A stretch of DNA of 64,000 nucleotides from Pomacea canaliculata. Lineage: Eukaryota; Mollusca; Gastropoda; Architaenioglossa; Ampullariidae. A program made the position numbers and the translations under genes. Shown piece by piece: positions 43,204 to 54,700 of the stretch. The stretch is taken from assembly GCF_003073045.1 (NCBI RefSeq), contig NC_037592.1, positions 10,506,007 through 10,570,006 of the forward strand, given 5' to 3'. Within the stretch, counting starts at the first letter, position 1, and each line of letters opens with the position of its first letter. The notes beneath the pieces are model-generated. The model saw only the letters and a list, made by a program, of their open reading frames with translations. It did not search any database and had not been told where the DNA came from.

Positions 43204-45773
43204 TTTTCAGATTCAATATCCCTAGGGTGGTGTTTTTTCTGACTCAGTACTGATGCTAGCTTCTGTCAAATCTACATTTTCTCTCATGCTGAGGACTTTC
43301 AGTCACAATATCCGTCACCTGTGTATTTTTTACATCCAGCAACATCCACATCTTGAAGTTCAGGTGATGATATGCATGCTGATATATCTTTATTTTTTCT
43401 GCAATTCCACTCCACCTGCTGTGATACACTCTGTGCCTTCAAGTGCTCCATTATTGTGGATGAGTGTGTGATTTTGTCTGCTCTGACTTTACTGCAGAAA
43501 CAACGCCTTGACCAGAGTGATCTTCCTGCTTGACTCAGAAGTGACTGGTCCTTTTGCATCCTGTGTCTTCACTTCATAAGTATCGCCTTGGCAGTTCAAT
43601 AAAATTCATTATCACTATCAAGTTGAGAAATTGCATCCTGGCCAGGCCATGATCTCTCAGTCTTTACTATATGATTATGCTCAGTCATATGTGGCATTTA
43701 TCTTCACAATGTGAGTGTGCTGCTGTTCAATTTTAATGAAAGAAGTGGAATCTTGACAATTCATCTCCACTTTCAGAACATTCTCAACCCAAGTTTGTCT
43801 GTGCAGCTGGATCAATTTTTTATATTTGGGAGTTCTTGGCCAAAGATACTGTCATGGCTGCATGAAATCATTCTGTAACATTTTGTCTCATTATATCAGA
43901 GCAAAAATGAACTTTCTGCTTTAGGTATTACATTATTGCTTAAGTTTTCTTGTGCTCAGCGATATATTTCGTTTCAGTCTTTATGAGTGTACATGGGACC
44001 TGCATCTCGCTCTTTATAGCAAAACATATTTTGTGGCTCTCCAAGAATTACTGATTATATTTATTGTCTTTTGGGGAAAAGTACTTTTACTCTTACTGTT
44101 GACTTAACTTTCCATGAAGCTCAAGACCTCAGCTTCATCAACTCTAATGTTTCTAGTGACATAGAAGACCTTCTGAAGTCTGTTGTAATATTATCAGACC
44201 TGAAACATGACAATTGTAATGATTCAGTTGTCATGGAAATTAAAAGCAAACATTTAAAGCAAGGGGGATTTCACTTAGCCGCTCTCTCTGTTAAAATGAA
44301 AGAAGAAACTTTTTACTCTGCGGCTTTTTTGAAACACGTATATTGTAACTCAGTAGGAATTCAGTAGAATTACTGCAGAATTTACTGATTTTACGCTATT
44401 TTTATCTAAAATTATGTGGTACTCGGCTATATTGAATAAAACGGCGTCGCCATCTTTAGAGATCTAAAGAGGGTTGGACAAACTGCTGAAAATCAAGGCA
44501 TTTAACCTCTCAGAACAGAAACAAGAAAGTAAAATAAATAAATCATATCTGTCCGTGCTCAGAAGAAGAATGAGGCATACCGTGTAGGTAGAACTTGGGG
44601 ACGTAGAAGTGAAGTAGAACACCATGAAAACGATGTCGCTTGAAGTTTGAAATAAGTTTTTCAAAATCACTAAGAACAGCAACTCCGTATTTTTCTTTTC
44701 ACGAGAGTTAACCGCATGTGTAGAGATTTGTATAGAGATCAGCGACGATGCGTATCACGTGGTACAATTTAAAATGGCCGTGATCGGGTGGAGGACAAAA
44801 AAGTCTCCTTGCCGTATTGTCGGAAGTATTGAGAGCTCTCGGCACTCGCGCTAATAGCTCGACAGTATTGACAAGAAAAATAACTTCGTCTGTCCCACAA
44901 CAATCAGTGTCGTATAGGAATTAAAAATAAATGCGATCGACAGTGGTGACCATACCACCTGCCAAAGCACCTTTTTTCCATCGACCACGACGATTTGCGT
45001 GCACCAGAAATGAAGATATTGTGAGAACCTTGGTTTTTCCAAAATAACTTGATGCTGTATCAAGTGTAGAGAAATCTTCGCAAAAACAGAATATTTTCAT
45101 GGTCAAACTAATTCCATCGATTCAAAGGATGATTTAGCCCTCTATCGACGATTAAGATTTCGATGTACTGACATCCTGGCGATCGTCGATGACATACAAG
45201 GAGACAGTAATTACAAATCGGGGGCGCAATGTCACACCTACATTGCAAGTGGGTCTTGCTCTTTGTTTTTATGCAACGGGTGATTTCAGAATATGTGTGT
45301 GCGTGGTCTGTGTGTGTGTGCAGGCGTCTCCCAAAGAACGGTTGGCCGCATTACTAACCGAGAAACTGAAAATAATACAAACTTCTTGTGTATCATATAC
45401 AGTTCTTAATTCACTCTTAAATGTTGACAGCACATGGGACCTGTGCTTCCATCTTCATGGCAGACTTTGTGATGTCCTAGAGATGTTTGATTAAACCCAT
45501 TGACAATTTGTTCAAGTACTTTCTCTCTTACTTCTGGTTTACTTCTCATGAAGCTGTACACAGCTACTTCCAGTCTAGTTTCTTAAATGATATTAAAACG
45601 CCCTCTGAAGTCTGCTGCACTCACTCCGGTAGAGATATTCCTGCCAAAGTTGCTGAAGAGTTGGCAGAGTGTGGATGTCTCACATACAGACATTCTTCAT
45701 ACAAGATTTACTTCACTACTTAGTCCGGACGCACTAACCTATCTTCTCTTTGTCAAACTTTGAGAACTTCATG
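43204..45773. other. Upstream of the zinc-finger array; several orphan frames
   Basis: Minus-strand sequence at 43560-43299 is protein-like (SSTIMEHLKAQSVSQQVEW) but broken, and may be the decayed N-terminal exon of the zinc-finger gene. On the plus strand, 44071-44367 and 45317-45494 (after a GTGTGTGTGCAG acceptor-like site, beginning ASPKERLAALLTEKLK) are open and protein-like, but I recognise no domain and found no compatible exon chain. Confidence 0.35.
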
Positions 45774-46588
45774 CAGGCCCGTTCTTAGCCCCCGCGGGGC
45801 CCGAGGCAAAGGGCATGTGCGGGGCCCTCACGCCACGATCACACGGTTTTAGTTGGGATCTAATCTAAAGTCACTTTTTTCCTCAGGGATATCTTGTCTT
45901 TTATCATTGACAGCACGCTGCATACACATTACAACATAAGCCTACGATTAATTTATTTGTAACGTTCGTCAATAGGTTACAATGAAGGGAACCCTGCAGT
46001 CGTAGTTGAGGTTGAGTTGATGGGTTTTCATCCGCCATTAAGTAACACACAACACACACTGACACACGTACTAACCCTACAATCCACCCAGCGTGCCGAC
46101 ACCTTCTCTAGCTCAGTTAAACTAACGTAGTAGTTATTTCTTTCTTTCTTTTTTTTTTTTTTTTTTTTTTTTTTTGGTTGTGGAGAAACGGGAAAAGAAA
46201 GTTTCAGTAACTATAGGAAATAAAGCACTCGACCTCTCTTACAGGCTGCAAAGCCAGGGGCGGGGCCCAATCCGCTCAATTCACAGACTGGCCACACCTC
46301 AGTAACATACCTTATACCTACCTCTTCACTCAGTTTCCAACTTGCCCCCCCCCCCCCTAGTGGCACATAAATCCAGCAATAGCTCAATGCACGAACGTTC
46401 ATGCGCGATAAATCCTCGGTGTCCAGCAGCCTTCTGTCTCCAAGCGCGTCCAGCGAGAATGTGATACGGCTGACTACACTTCCATATGTCTAGTTACCAT
46501 ATCAATCAAAAGCGCGGGGCCCCTTGAAGCGCGGGGCCCTAGGCAGGTGCCTCGTCCGCCTGCCCCTAAGCACGGCCCTGCCAGTTTT
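45774..46588 (+). mobile_element. hAT-like element, longer copy (807 bp, 45774-46580)
   Basis: Ends CAGGCCCGTTCTTAGC and AAGCACGGCCCTG match the 144-bp copy at 31169-31312 in the same orientation. The interior includes a 35-base T run (46145-46177), a C run (46345-46358) and no transposase. The right flank is CCAGTTTT (46581-46588); the left flank (ACTTCATG) differs. Confidence 0.75.
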
Positions 46589-47950
46589 GCTGCCGCAACT
46601 CTAATCCCAAAGTAATCCTTTTATGTATTGTAATATTTCCATATTCTGTTTGTGGTTTGACGCTCACTTCTCATTTCAAGGATAGTTTAGTAAGAACATT
46701 TTGACATTAGTACTATATATTGTCATGAACCAGCCTGGTTCAAGGCCAGAACAACAGGTCGAAGCAGAGTAGATAATTATATATATGGTCAGTGAAAGCG
46801 GATAGTGGAGGGAAGCCTTTCTGTCCTTTGTTACGACTTGACAGGTCGCATAGATTGATGGAGGCGATCGAGGCCCAGTGTTGGGGGGGGGGGTAAGATG
46901 GAGGTGTTTAATAGTATAGTCGCCTTAGTATTAGAGCGATAGCGTCAGAGCCGCGTAGATTGGGTGGCGAGTAGTCACTTGTTCTCTTAGTATATAGTTT
47001 AGGGTAGATATTTAGTCGGGGCTTTTACCCTCGTGTTCCAGCAGAAACGTCGCTCTCTGAGTGATTTTCAGTCGCAGGCAGCAGGTCTGAGAAAGGGAAG
47101 CCCGTTCCGTTTAGATAAATTTTAGAACGTATATCACTACCTGCTCGCACTTGCGGTCTGGTTGCGTAGAGAGGAGAGAGTGTGTGGTGTAACTAAGAGG
47201 CCGATTCTCCCAAACGACAAGCGAGGGAGTTAACTGTGTCCGGCAGCAAGACGTGCGAGGCAACGGCTGGTAGAGACCACGTGCCTGTTGCGATCTTCAG
47301 AACAGCGGACAAGTCATTTCTACCGTTCAGAATCGTCGCTGCATCTTATTGCCTGGGGTAACTGTGGTGGAGCAGTGGCAAGAAATCTTCAAGAAAACCG
47401 GGTGCAGGCAGACAGCTGCACTCATCTTGAAGTATTCAAGGGCAAGGTAGCCGGGCGGTGCTACCAGTGCCAGTGCAAAGGAACAGTTAGTGTTCCAGGA
47501 GGGCTCTCACACGTCTATCACACAGTTTACTACGCGGCTCACGAGCCCCCACCCCTGCTGTTCCCCGAACACAAAACTCGACGTGTTATGTAACGTATAG
47601 AAATAACAGATTTGTTAACCATAAAAACATACAAATACATACAAGACTCGTCTATGGGGGAGTCCCAGTGCTATACTTGCTATGCGTACTTCCACTATTT
47701 CAGTGCTGTTACCTCTCTCTAAATCGACCATTCCCTCTCACGAACGCATCAACCTAGCCCTGATGTTAAAGCTGTTCTTGTATTTGTGGGTTCACGATGA
47801 TGGTTTGGTGGAGACCGGTACTTCAGCCGACAGTCACGCACTCTGATGACTTTCCCTCGCCTGTCCGATCTGCCAACACGTCAGAGAGCGACAACTCTCA
47901 CAGCGACACAGAGAAAAACATGAGAGTTACCTCCCCTACAACGCCCAGTC
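46581..47950. other. Region before the pogo-derived gene; possible LTR-like sequence
   Basis: From TGTCATGAACCAGCC at about 46731 the sequence is relatively GC-rich, with a G run near 46884. An open frame at 47288-47593 includes RCYQCQCKGT, but no domain is recognised. TGTCATGAACC-type starts occur in some gypsy LTRs, yet no paired copy or PPT is visible. 47800-47950 is probably 5'UTR of the next gene. Confidence 0.3.
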
Positions 47951-48412
47951 ATGGCGGAGTCAGAAAAAGTGAACGAGCGAAGGCGAAAACGCAAAAGAAA
48001 AGCATTAACTCTTAAAGAAAGAGTTACGGTGATCAAAAGAAGTGATCAAGGTGAGACCGCAATCGAGATTGCGAATTCCCTTGGTGTGGGAAAAACTCAG
48101 ATTCAAACTATAATAAAGGAGAAAGAGGTGATTCTTAGAAGATGGTATGGTGGCGAAAGTGGAGACAGAAAACTGTCTAAAATTCGTAGAACTGCCTCTA
48201 CAGTGATAGACGAACAAATCTGGGATTGGTTTTGTGAGATGAGGCAGAAGAACATTCCAGTGACCGGAAAACTTATTCAGGAAAAGGCTTTGTGCCTGGC
48301 AGTGACTAGAGGATTTAACGATTTTCGGGCGTCGAAAGGCTGGCTTGAAAATTGGATGAAACGTCACAACGTTTACCAGGCATGCTTACACGACGGGAAT
48401 TGGAAAGAAGAG
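47951..48412 (+). CDS. Exon 1: psq-HTH plus CENP-B-type HTH
   Basis: ATG at 47951 (GTCATGG) begins MAESEKVNERRRKRKRK. Residues about 18-65 form the first HTH (LTLKERVTVIKRSDQGETAI, then ANSLGVGKTQIQTIIKEK). Residues about 85-145 form the second (DEQIWDWFCEMRQKNIPVTG, SKGWLENWMKRHNV). The exon probably ends at GAAGAG|GTTAGT (48413); the frame stays open 19 more codons to 48472, so an unspliced 173-aa form is possible. Confidence 0.85.
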
Positions 48413-51400
48413 GTTAGTGAGATCGCATTTGATAATTGTTACGATTTCTCTATAAGAACCCCTCTCAGTTAAGACCTGATTTTTGAGGATTTTAGCAAGT
48501 CTATATAGGTAAGTTTTACTGTGTATTTTATTTATTCGAATTTTGTGTAAAAGTTGTACACTTTTTATGAAAATACTTGAAAATGTTTGATTTCAGATAA
48601 AACAATACTCCATCTGCCAGACCCACAAAAAACAGACGCAAGCACCTGTTGTAACACCCAGCAACATCTCCAAGCCTCTTGAATTGAGGCTCAAGGGTAT
48701 GTTTTAATTTTCAATACAAGATATGGGTTTATAGACTGATTGTATTAATTTTATTGGAAAGTGTTTCCATCTTGGTGATTCAACACTGTGGGAAGGACTA
48801 AATCCTCTTTGCATGAAGTAGAAATTTCTAACCTTATGTTTTTAAAGCATTTGTGAAGGTATCTTATTAATCGACTAGATATTTCATAGTAAACATATAC
48901 AATACATATTGTACAATTAACAAGAGTGTGAATTAGACACTGTTGCTGGCTGGTTGGTAGATTTAGTAGGAAAGTCTTCTACCATATGGTGATTTTGCAA
49001 TATAAGGGAGTTGGGGGTGGGGACCAGAGTACCCACAGAAAACCCTCAACACTCAGCCCTGTGAGAATTCTAACATCTGAACCCAGATCCTCTCACTGCA
49101 GGTGACAAGCAAAAGTTTGAACCGTTACACCACTGGGCACCCAATAACAGATGTTTTACAGTATGAACATCTTTGTTGAAGACATTTTCTTATTCATTTA
49201 ATTGGGAACATTTTGCATGCACTTCTTAGAGGTTTTTATTATTGATATTACTATTACTTTTATTAATAATATGCATGTCTGTTATTGTCTACCACAAGTA
49301 TGTGTAGTAGATTGTGTTGAGGATGTTTTTACAATGGTAATGATCAACTTTATTAATCCAAATGGGAAGTTATAACTTAGGAAAGTGCTCAGTTATGAAA
49401 ACAATGCCACAGAACAAGTACTAGTTACAAGATGTGACCTGGTGTATCGTAACAAAGCCAAAAAAAAAGCAGTCTTGCATCTAAAATCTTTCTTAAGAAA
49501 CCTGTGTGCACGTACAAGTGACATTTCATTTCCTGCTGAAGGTGCAAAGTTTTTTGGCAGCTTAGCATATTTACATATTAAAACTTTGACATTAAATTTG
49601 TCAACTCATGAAATGTATCAAATATATTTTCAGTTAAAAATTTAGCATTGCAGCAGTGCCATCGCCTGTTTTGAAAAACTTTTATGCTGGTGGTTTTAGA
49701 TAGAAGTATGTATTGATTACTCCTGAAAGTTCTAAAATATGCTTGTGGTATCAGTGCATGGACTGGATGAATAAAGTCTATCCTGGAAAAAGTCAAGGAA
49801 AATTCTCTTTTGTTTTTATCATGGTAGCACAGACCATGGCTTCACAGTTGATGTCAGATTCATCACTTAAGAAATACCAGGCTGACACACCTGAACACAT
49901 TGATGATCCTGATGTGACTGCAACTGCTTTGTCCTGCCTGCCAGGTGAGTGCATTTGAGATATTACTATGACGTTACTATGAATTGTGTAGCAAACCATT
50001 TGCTAGGAACATGGTGATGGACTGTGTATAAGACATGAAATTCTCCAAGCTTGTCTACTATTTTCCCCATGTTTCATTGTCTGTTACAGAACCCGAGAAC
50101 AGTTTGCCACAGTGTGATTTATCATTTGTAGTAAAGGAGAAAGTATGTGATAATGTGGATATGAAAACTGAGGAAAGCGATGAGAGCCATATACTGACAG
50201 CTCTTTCTACCCCATCAGGTGATTGTATTTTGTGTCATCAATTCATTCAACGCAGACATCACAACAACCAAAAAATGAGTCTTTTTTTCTTTTGGACATT
50301 GAATGATCTTGCTTTGGGTGACTACTGTCATAATGTTAGGATGTGACTGAAAAAGAGACTATGTCTTTGCCGGTCTCTTTATGTTAGCAAAGTGTAGTCT
50401 TTATAATTAAGCCTTTATAGTCAGTAGACAAGGTGCAGTGGAAGTGACTTATTTTAAACACATGATCTTGTGTTTTCAGTAAATGTCTTGAAACACATAG
50501 TTGTCAATTCTGCCGCTAATAAAAATTTGTGGAGCGCAGTGGGTTTTAGGCGACCATTGATGAGCACAAATTCAAAATATAATAATAGCAAATTGTAGCA
50601 AGGAAGTACATGGGCCTTAAAAAAGCGTGAAGACCACATGGTCCTTGGGTCAGAAAAAGTTAACTTGGCAATAAAACATGAAGACTGCAGGGTCCCTGGA
50701 CCAGAAAAAAGTTAACATGTCAGTAAAAAAGAGACAGTAAATCCTGTGAAGAGATTGTAAAGAGTTTAACACAAATCCATTTAGCAAATGGGATTTTTAC
50801 TTTAAAAACAAATAGGGGGAAGTAATTGGGAAGTGACAGTGGTGGGTAGAATTAAAATATTAAAAGCATTTATTACCTATTTGCTGATAAAGATGACAGT
50901 TGTAGATGAATACTTTTGTGCTTGCTCACACACGTCAGCCAAATATTTGATTCTGTTGTACAGATTGCTACACAATCAAATTGTTTTCTAGTTTCAGATA
51001 TTCTAGAACCATTTCATTATGCTGTGTGTGTATGTTTGTGTGTGTTTATAAGTATATATATCTTTCTTGTAGATACTGATAGCAGCAGTCATGACATGCT
51101 CGACAATAACACCTTTGTGATCACTGACACATCATGCACAGAGTCTGACACCGAGACAGCCCAGTGTTTGCCAATAAGGAGAACAGCCTATGAGATGATA
51201 TCACGAAAGCTGAGGCAGAGATACAGTCACATTGGGAAAGGACTGAGAATGCATGAAAAAGAGAGACGCCTGGTCAGAAAGTATATGAAGAGTGAGACAG
51301 ACAGAAATATCAGTGAAATTAAGCTCAACAAAGTCAAGTTGAAAATCGCTTTGCTGAAGAAACAGAAACTGCAATTACAGATGTTAATGGTGCAGCGGAG

Positions 51401-51422
51401 ATTGAATTTGCAGAACAGATAG
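47951..51422 (+). CDS. Pogo/CENP-B DNA-binding protein with basic coiled-coil tail (gene overview)
   Basis: Five exons join in frame: 47951-48412, 48597-48696, 49828-49944, 50090-50218 and 51073-51422. They total 1158 nt, 385 codons plus TAG. Exon 1 holds an NLS-like RRRKRKRK, a pipsqueak-type helix-turn-helix and a CENP-B-type second HTH, as in pogo/Tigger/jerky proteins. The expected DDE catalytic domain is absent; the later exons instead encode acidic linkers and a basic, leucine-containing C-terminal helix. All four junctions have consensus-type donors and acceptors and compatible phases (0, 1, 1, 1). This looks like a transposon-derived DNA-binding domain captured by a host gene. Likely nuclear. 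The exon chain is inferred from phase and has not been checked against transcripts. Confidence 0.75.
48597..48696 (+). CDS. Exon 2 of the pogo-derived gene (inferred)
   Basis: The acceptor TTTGATTTCAG and donor G|GTATGT frame 100 nt, phase 0 in and phase 1 out. It encodes IKQYSICQTHKKQTQAPVV and SKPLELRLK. It is supported mainly by splice sites and phase; no domain. Confidence 0.55.
49002..49144 (-). repeat. tRNA-derived SINE, minus strand
   Basis: Read on the minus strand it starts GTGCCCAGTGGTGTAACGG (A-box-like), has GGATCTGGGTTCAGA (B-box-like) about 50 bases later, then a body with GTTGAGGGTTTTCTGTGGGT ... ACTCTGG, which resembles a conserved SINE central domain seen in other invertebrates. 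It lies inside an intron of the pogo-derived gene. Confidence 0.6.
49828..49944 (+). CDS. Exon 3 of the pogo-derived gene
   Basis: The acceptor is TTTATCATGGTAG and the donor is CCAG|GTGAGT at 49945. Two bases complete an Ala codon. It encodes QTMASQLMSDSSLKKYQADT and PEHIDDPDVTATALSCLP, an acidic serine-containing linker. A downstream CACAG offers an alternative acceptor. Confidence 0.6.
50090..50218 (+). CDS. Exon 4 of the pogo-derived gene
   Basis: The exon runs from acceptor CATTGTCTGTTACAG to donor CATCAG|GTGATT, 129 nt, phase 1 at both ends. It encodes EPENSLPQCDLSFVVKEKVC and an acidic run DMKTEESDESHILTALSTPS. Confidence 0.7.
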
Positions 51423-51443
51423 ACAAAGTATGGTTTTAATAAA
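51073..51443 (+). CDS. Exon 5 of the pogo-derived gene with poly(A) signal
   Basis: The acceptor is TCTTTCTTGTAG; the coding part ends with TAG at 51420-51422. It encodes an acidic Ser/Thr-rich start (DTDSSSHDMLDNNTFVITDT) and a long basic helix with regularly spaced Leu/Ile (LNKVKLKIALLKKQKLQLQM), a likely coiled coil. AATAAA at 51438-51443 lies only 16 nt after the stop, giving a very short 3'UTR. Confidence 0.75.
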
Positions 51444-51619
51444 GAATAATCACTTATTTCTTCTTTCATCCTCCTTTTCCACATTTTCTCTCTCTCCTCT
51501 CTCTCGTTCAAGTCTAAAATCATCAATCAACCTATTCTGTCTGCTACCTTTATTCTAGATGTAACGGCACCTGTCACCAACACAGATTGAGATTCTAGAT
51601 TCAGAAATCATCTTGCGTG

Positions 51620-51712
51620 GGCTGTTCTTTCTCTGCATGTCGCATCTGTTTACAGGGCTGGCTGCTTCGTGCTATAGCCTTAGTTGCTGATTCAGAGTAA
51701 AACGCCAATCTC
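51620..51712 (+). repeat. SINE tail fragment, related to the copy at the window end
   Basis: The string CTGTTTACAGGGCTGGCTGC, then TATAGCCTTAGTTGCTGATT and GAGTAAAACGCCAATC, matches (with mismatches) the reverse complement of 63855-63930. The tRNA-like head seems lost here. Confidence 0.6.
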
Positions 51713-54700
51713 CTCTCAACTTTTGATTCTGTGATCATTTTGTGTGCTTGGAGTGAAAGATCAAACATTTACCGCAGTATATGGATGTGTGTGTGTATGA
51801 ATGAGTGAGAGAATATTACGAGGTTTGAGCAGCACATGGAGATCTGTTAAAGAGCATGTGATGAAAAAAAATCAACTTAAGCAAGTTATTCATCTCTTAA
51901 GTGTACAAAGCTGAGTGCTACAGTGTACACTATTTCCAACATGCTGTAAATACTACTGAATTTTCATGTTGACATTTCATCCTTCCTGGCTGTGACCGTC
52001 AGCTGATAGGCTGATAACCATTGTACTTTTGTGTATGACTAACACAGTGGGTACAGGTGACAATTGGTCATATCTGGTGAAGATCTGTAAATATGCCCAA
52101 TGGAAGTCCTTGTCCCAGTCACAATACACCCGATCTGGACAGCCCAAGGCAGTCGTTTTGTTTTTGTTGAAAAAATGCACAGTTGTTGAGAGCAAGCAAG
52201 TTGGATGACTTGCTGGTTCCTGACAAATTTTCAACTATTTTTCTGAAATCATGTAACTACAGTATTTATAATTTTTTATAATTTTGTTTTTCATGGTGAT
52301 CTATGGTGTTAAACCTGGAGACACTGCAGAGGAACACAAGCTAGTTTTTGTTTTCTTGTTACTCCACCACTAACATTACTGTAGAGCAAGAAAAATAGTA
52401 ATAAAAAACCACCATTGTTCTCATCATCTTTTTATGGATGTTCACACCAGCACAATACAACCTCCAACTTATTTTCACATTTATTTCCATGTTTAAAGTT
52501 AAAAAATATCTTTCTTACATTTATTATATGCTGGCATTTATTATGTCATCAGATAAGTATCGCGGAAGGACCATGAAGCGGGTCATAGATATGTTTCGAG
52601 CGCTACGATGCCGCACTACCGCCTCATAGGTAGTAGGGAGCTTAAGGCTGCGTGAACTTGATCGTTCAGCAGCCGAGCTATCTACTTTTAATGGCATATA
52701 CAGAGTGGTGGTCCCCAAGCCTCTCCACTCATAAGTATACCACTGTTTAAATGGTACTTAATGGTGAAACAGTATCTTTTTATGTCAGACTACATAGCTC
52801 CAGTAAGAATAAAAGGTATAGATGCTTTCATTCTACATTTGCATATGGTAAACTTTGCTATAAGCGTTATAAGACCCACGATAGTGTCAGAGTAACTGCC
52901 AAATAAAAGTCTCAACCATAGAATTTCCGAATTCATGGATTTTTCAGTTTTATAGGTCTTTTTCAGAGTTTATTCTTAATTATTGCTACACAGTTCGCAC
53001 CCACAGACATCTTCATAGCTACAGCTCAGTTGCATCAATTCACCTGTGTTGAATGAATTTTCTTAGATGCCCAGAATGCATGCATCATATAAACCAGCAT
53101 TGTTTTTATACTATTGTGTTCTGTTTAAATATCTGCAGGCAACATAATCACAGCTTTAAACTCTTACTCAATAGGAATTTCTCAATATCGGGTACAAAGA
53201 AAATTATATTAAACAAAGAGAATAAACATAAGAATACACTGCCATGAATATCTTCACATGAACTGTAAATTATACAGGTGGTTTTGATGTTCGTGGCAAT
53301 CCTGCATGTTAAAAGTACGTCATGGAAATTGAAATAACCCTCACATCTGTGATAATCGAATTACACAGTTAAGAAAAGTTGACACAAAGATAGGTCTCAT
53401 ATTCCACTTCACCACCCCCACTGCATGAAGCTCCATTCTGCTGGTGCTAACATGGATAAGATCAGTGGTCCAAGGGAAGCAGTCCATGAGAAACCAGTTG
53501 GGAAAAAAATCCTAATTATCTCCCCTACGTTCGTTTATTCCCTTTGGCGGCATCCTCGACAAAGGAAGCATTGCACTTTTAAGCAGAGAGTTACCGTGTG
53601 CATACCATCAGAATAAGCAACCATCTTGAACTTCTCAAGGTTTATAACTATTCTTGGATGTGGATGTGAGGAAGATGGAAGTAGAAACACTTGTACAAAC
53701 TGGATGAAATGAAATGAAAATTTGTACAAATTGAAATGTGTAATGAATCTTGCAATCAACAGAATGTTACATGATACATTTTGGTATGTTTATTTCAGCT
53801 TGGCGTAACTGACAGTATCAACTGAAACCTTTTTCAAAACGTTCAACAGAGCTTGGTAAACTTGTGAGTGAAGTTTTAGCAATAATTTAAATTTAATTTA
53901 AAATAATTTAAATGACTATTCGTATCAATATGTACTTTAAGGCTGAAGAAGAACCATCTTTTCATGGAAAGATGTGTTTGTGATAGGATTCTCTTTTTGT
54001 CAGATTCTGTTTCGGTATCTGCTACCATTTTGTGATCATAGTATATGATCTTCATGATTTATAATCATAAGGCGAAAAGATGTAAAAATATTTTTAGTTA
54101 ATGCCCAATTTTAAAGAATTAGAAATAAATGATTATCCGGATAATTTTGCAGTTTTGTAGTAATTTTGGCAATATTTAGTTGTTTTGAACGTCTTCTAAA
54201 ATATTTACAGAAAGCAAGAAAAAGTTCCCTAGTTGGAAGGGAAGAAACCCCACTCAATAACATTGAAGAACAGACATTTGGTTTATCTCCCAGTCAGTTT
54301 TGCATTACTTATAAAAAGGCAAATTATTTATGTTCAACCTCTCTAAATTGGTATGCTGGATTCTAACTTATTCATTAATTTTATGTCCATCAGAAAGCAG
54401 TTTGATTGAAAATGCAATAGTATACAAATGTATACTTGTGTCATTGTTAGCCTTTCAGTCTGACTCTGTCCAGTGTCTGATTGTGAGTTTTCCTTTTTTG
54501 TTTTGCCCCTTAATGTTTTCTGTAAGTAAAAACATACGTAAAGTTGAAATTAACAAAAATTCCTTGGAAAAAACATTTGCACTGTTATTAAGCCTTTGAC
54601 TAGTGGCATGCAAGATAAACAATACGAACCATCTCATAGCATGTCACCAGGTTTCAATCAGGAAACAACCCGTCATGCTCGGCACGGTACACAGAATCAA

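Noticed and set aside
46731..47600. Possible solo LTR beginning TGTCATGAACC
   Set aside because: No second copy, no clear CA end and no flanking target duplication could be found, so kept only as a note in the region description.
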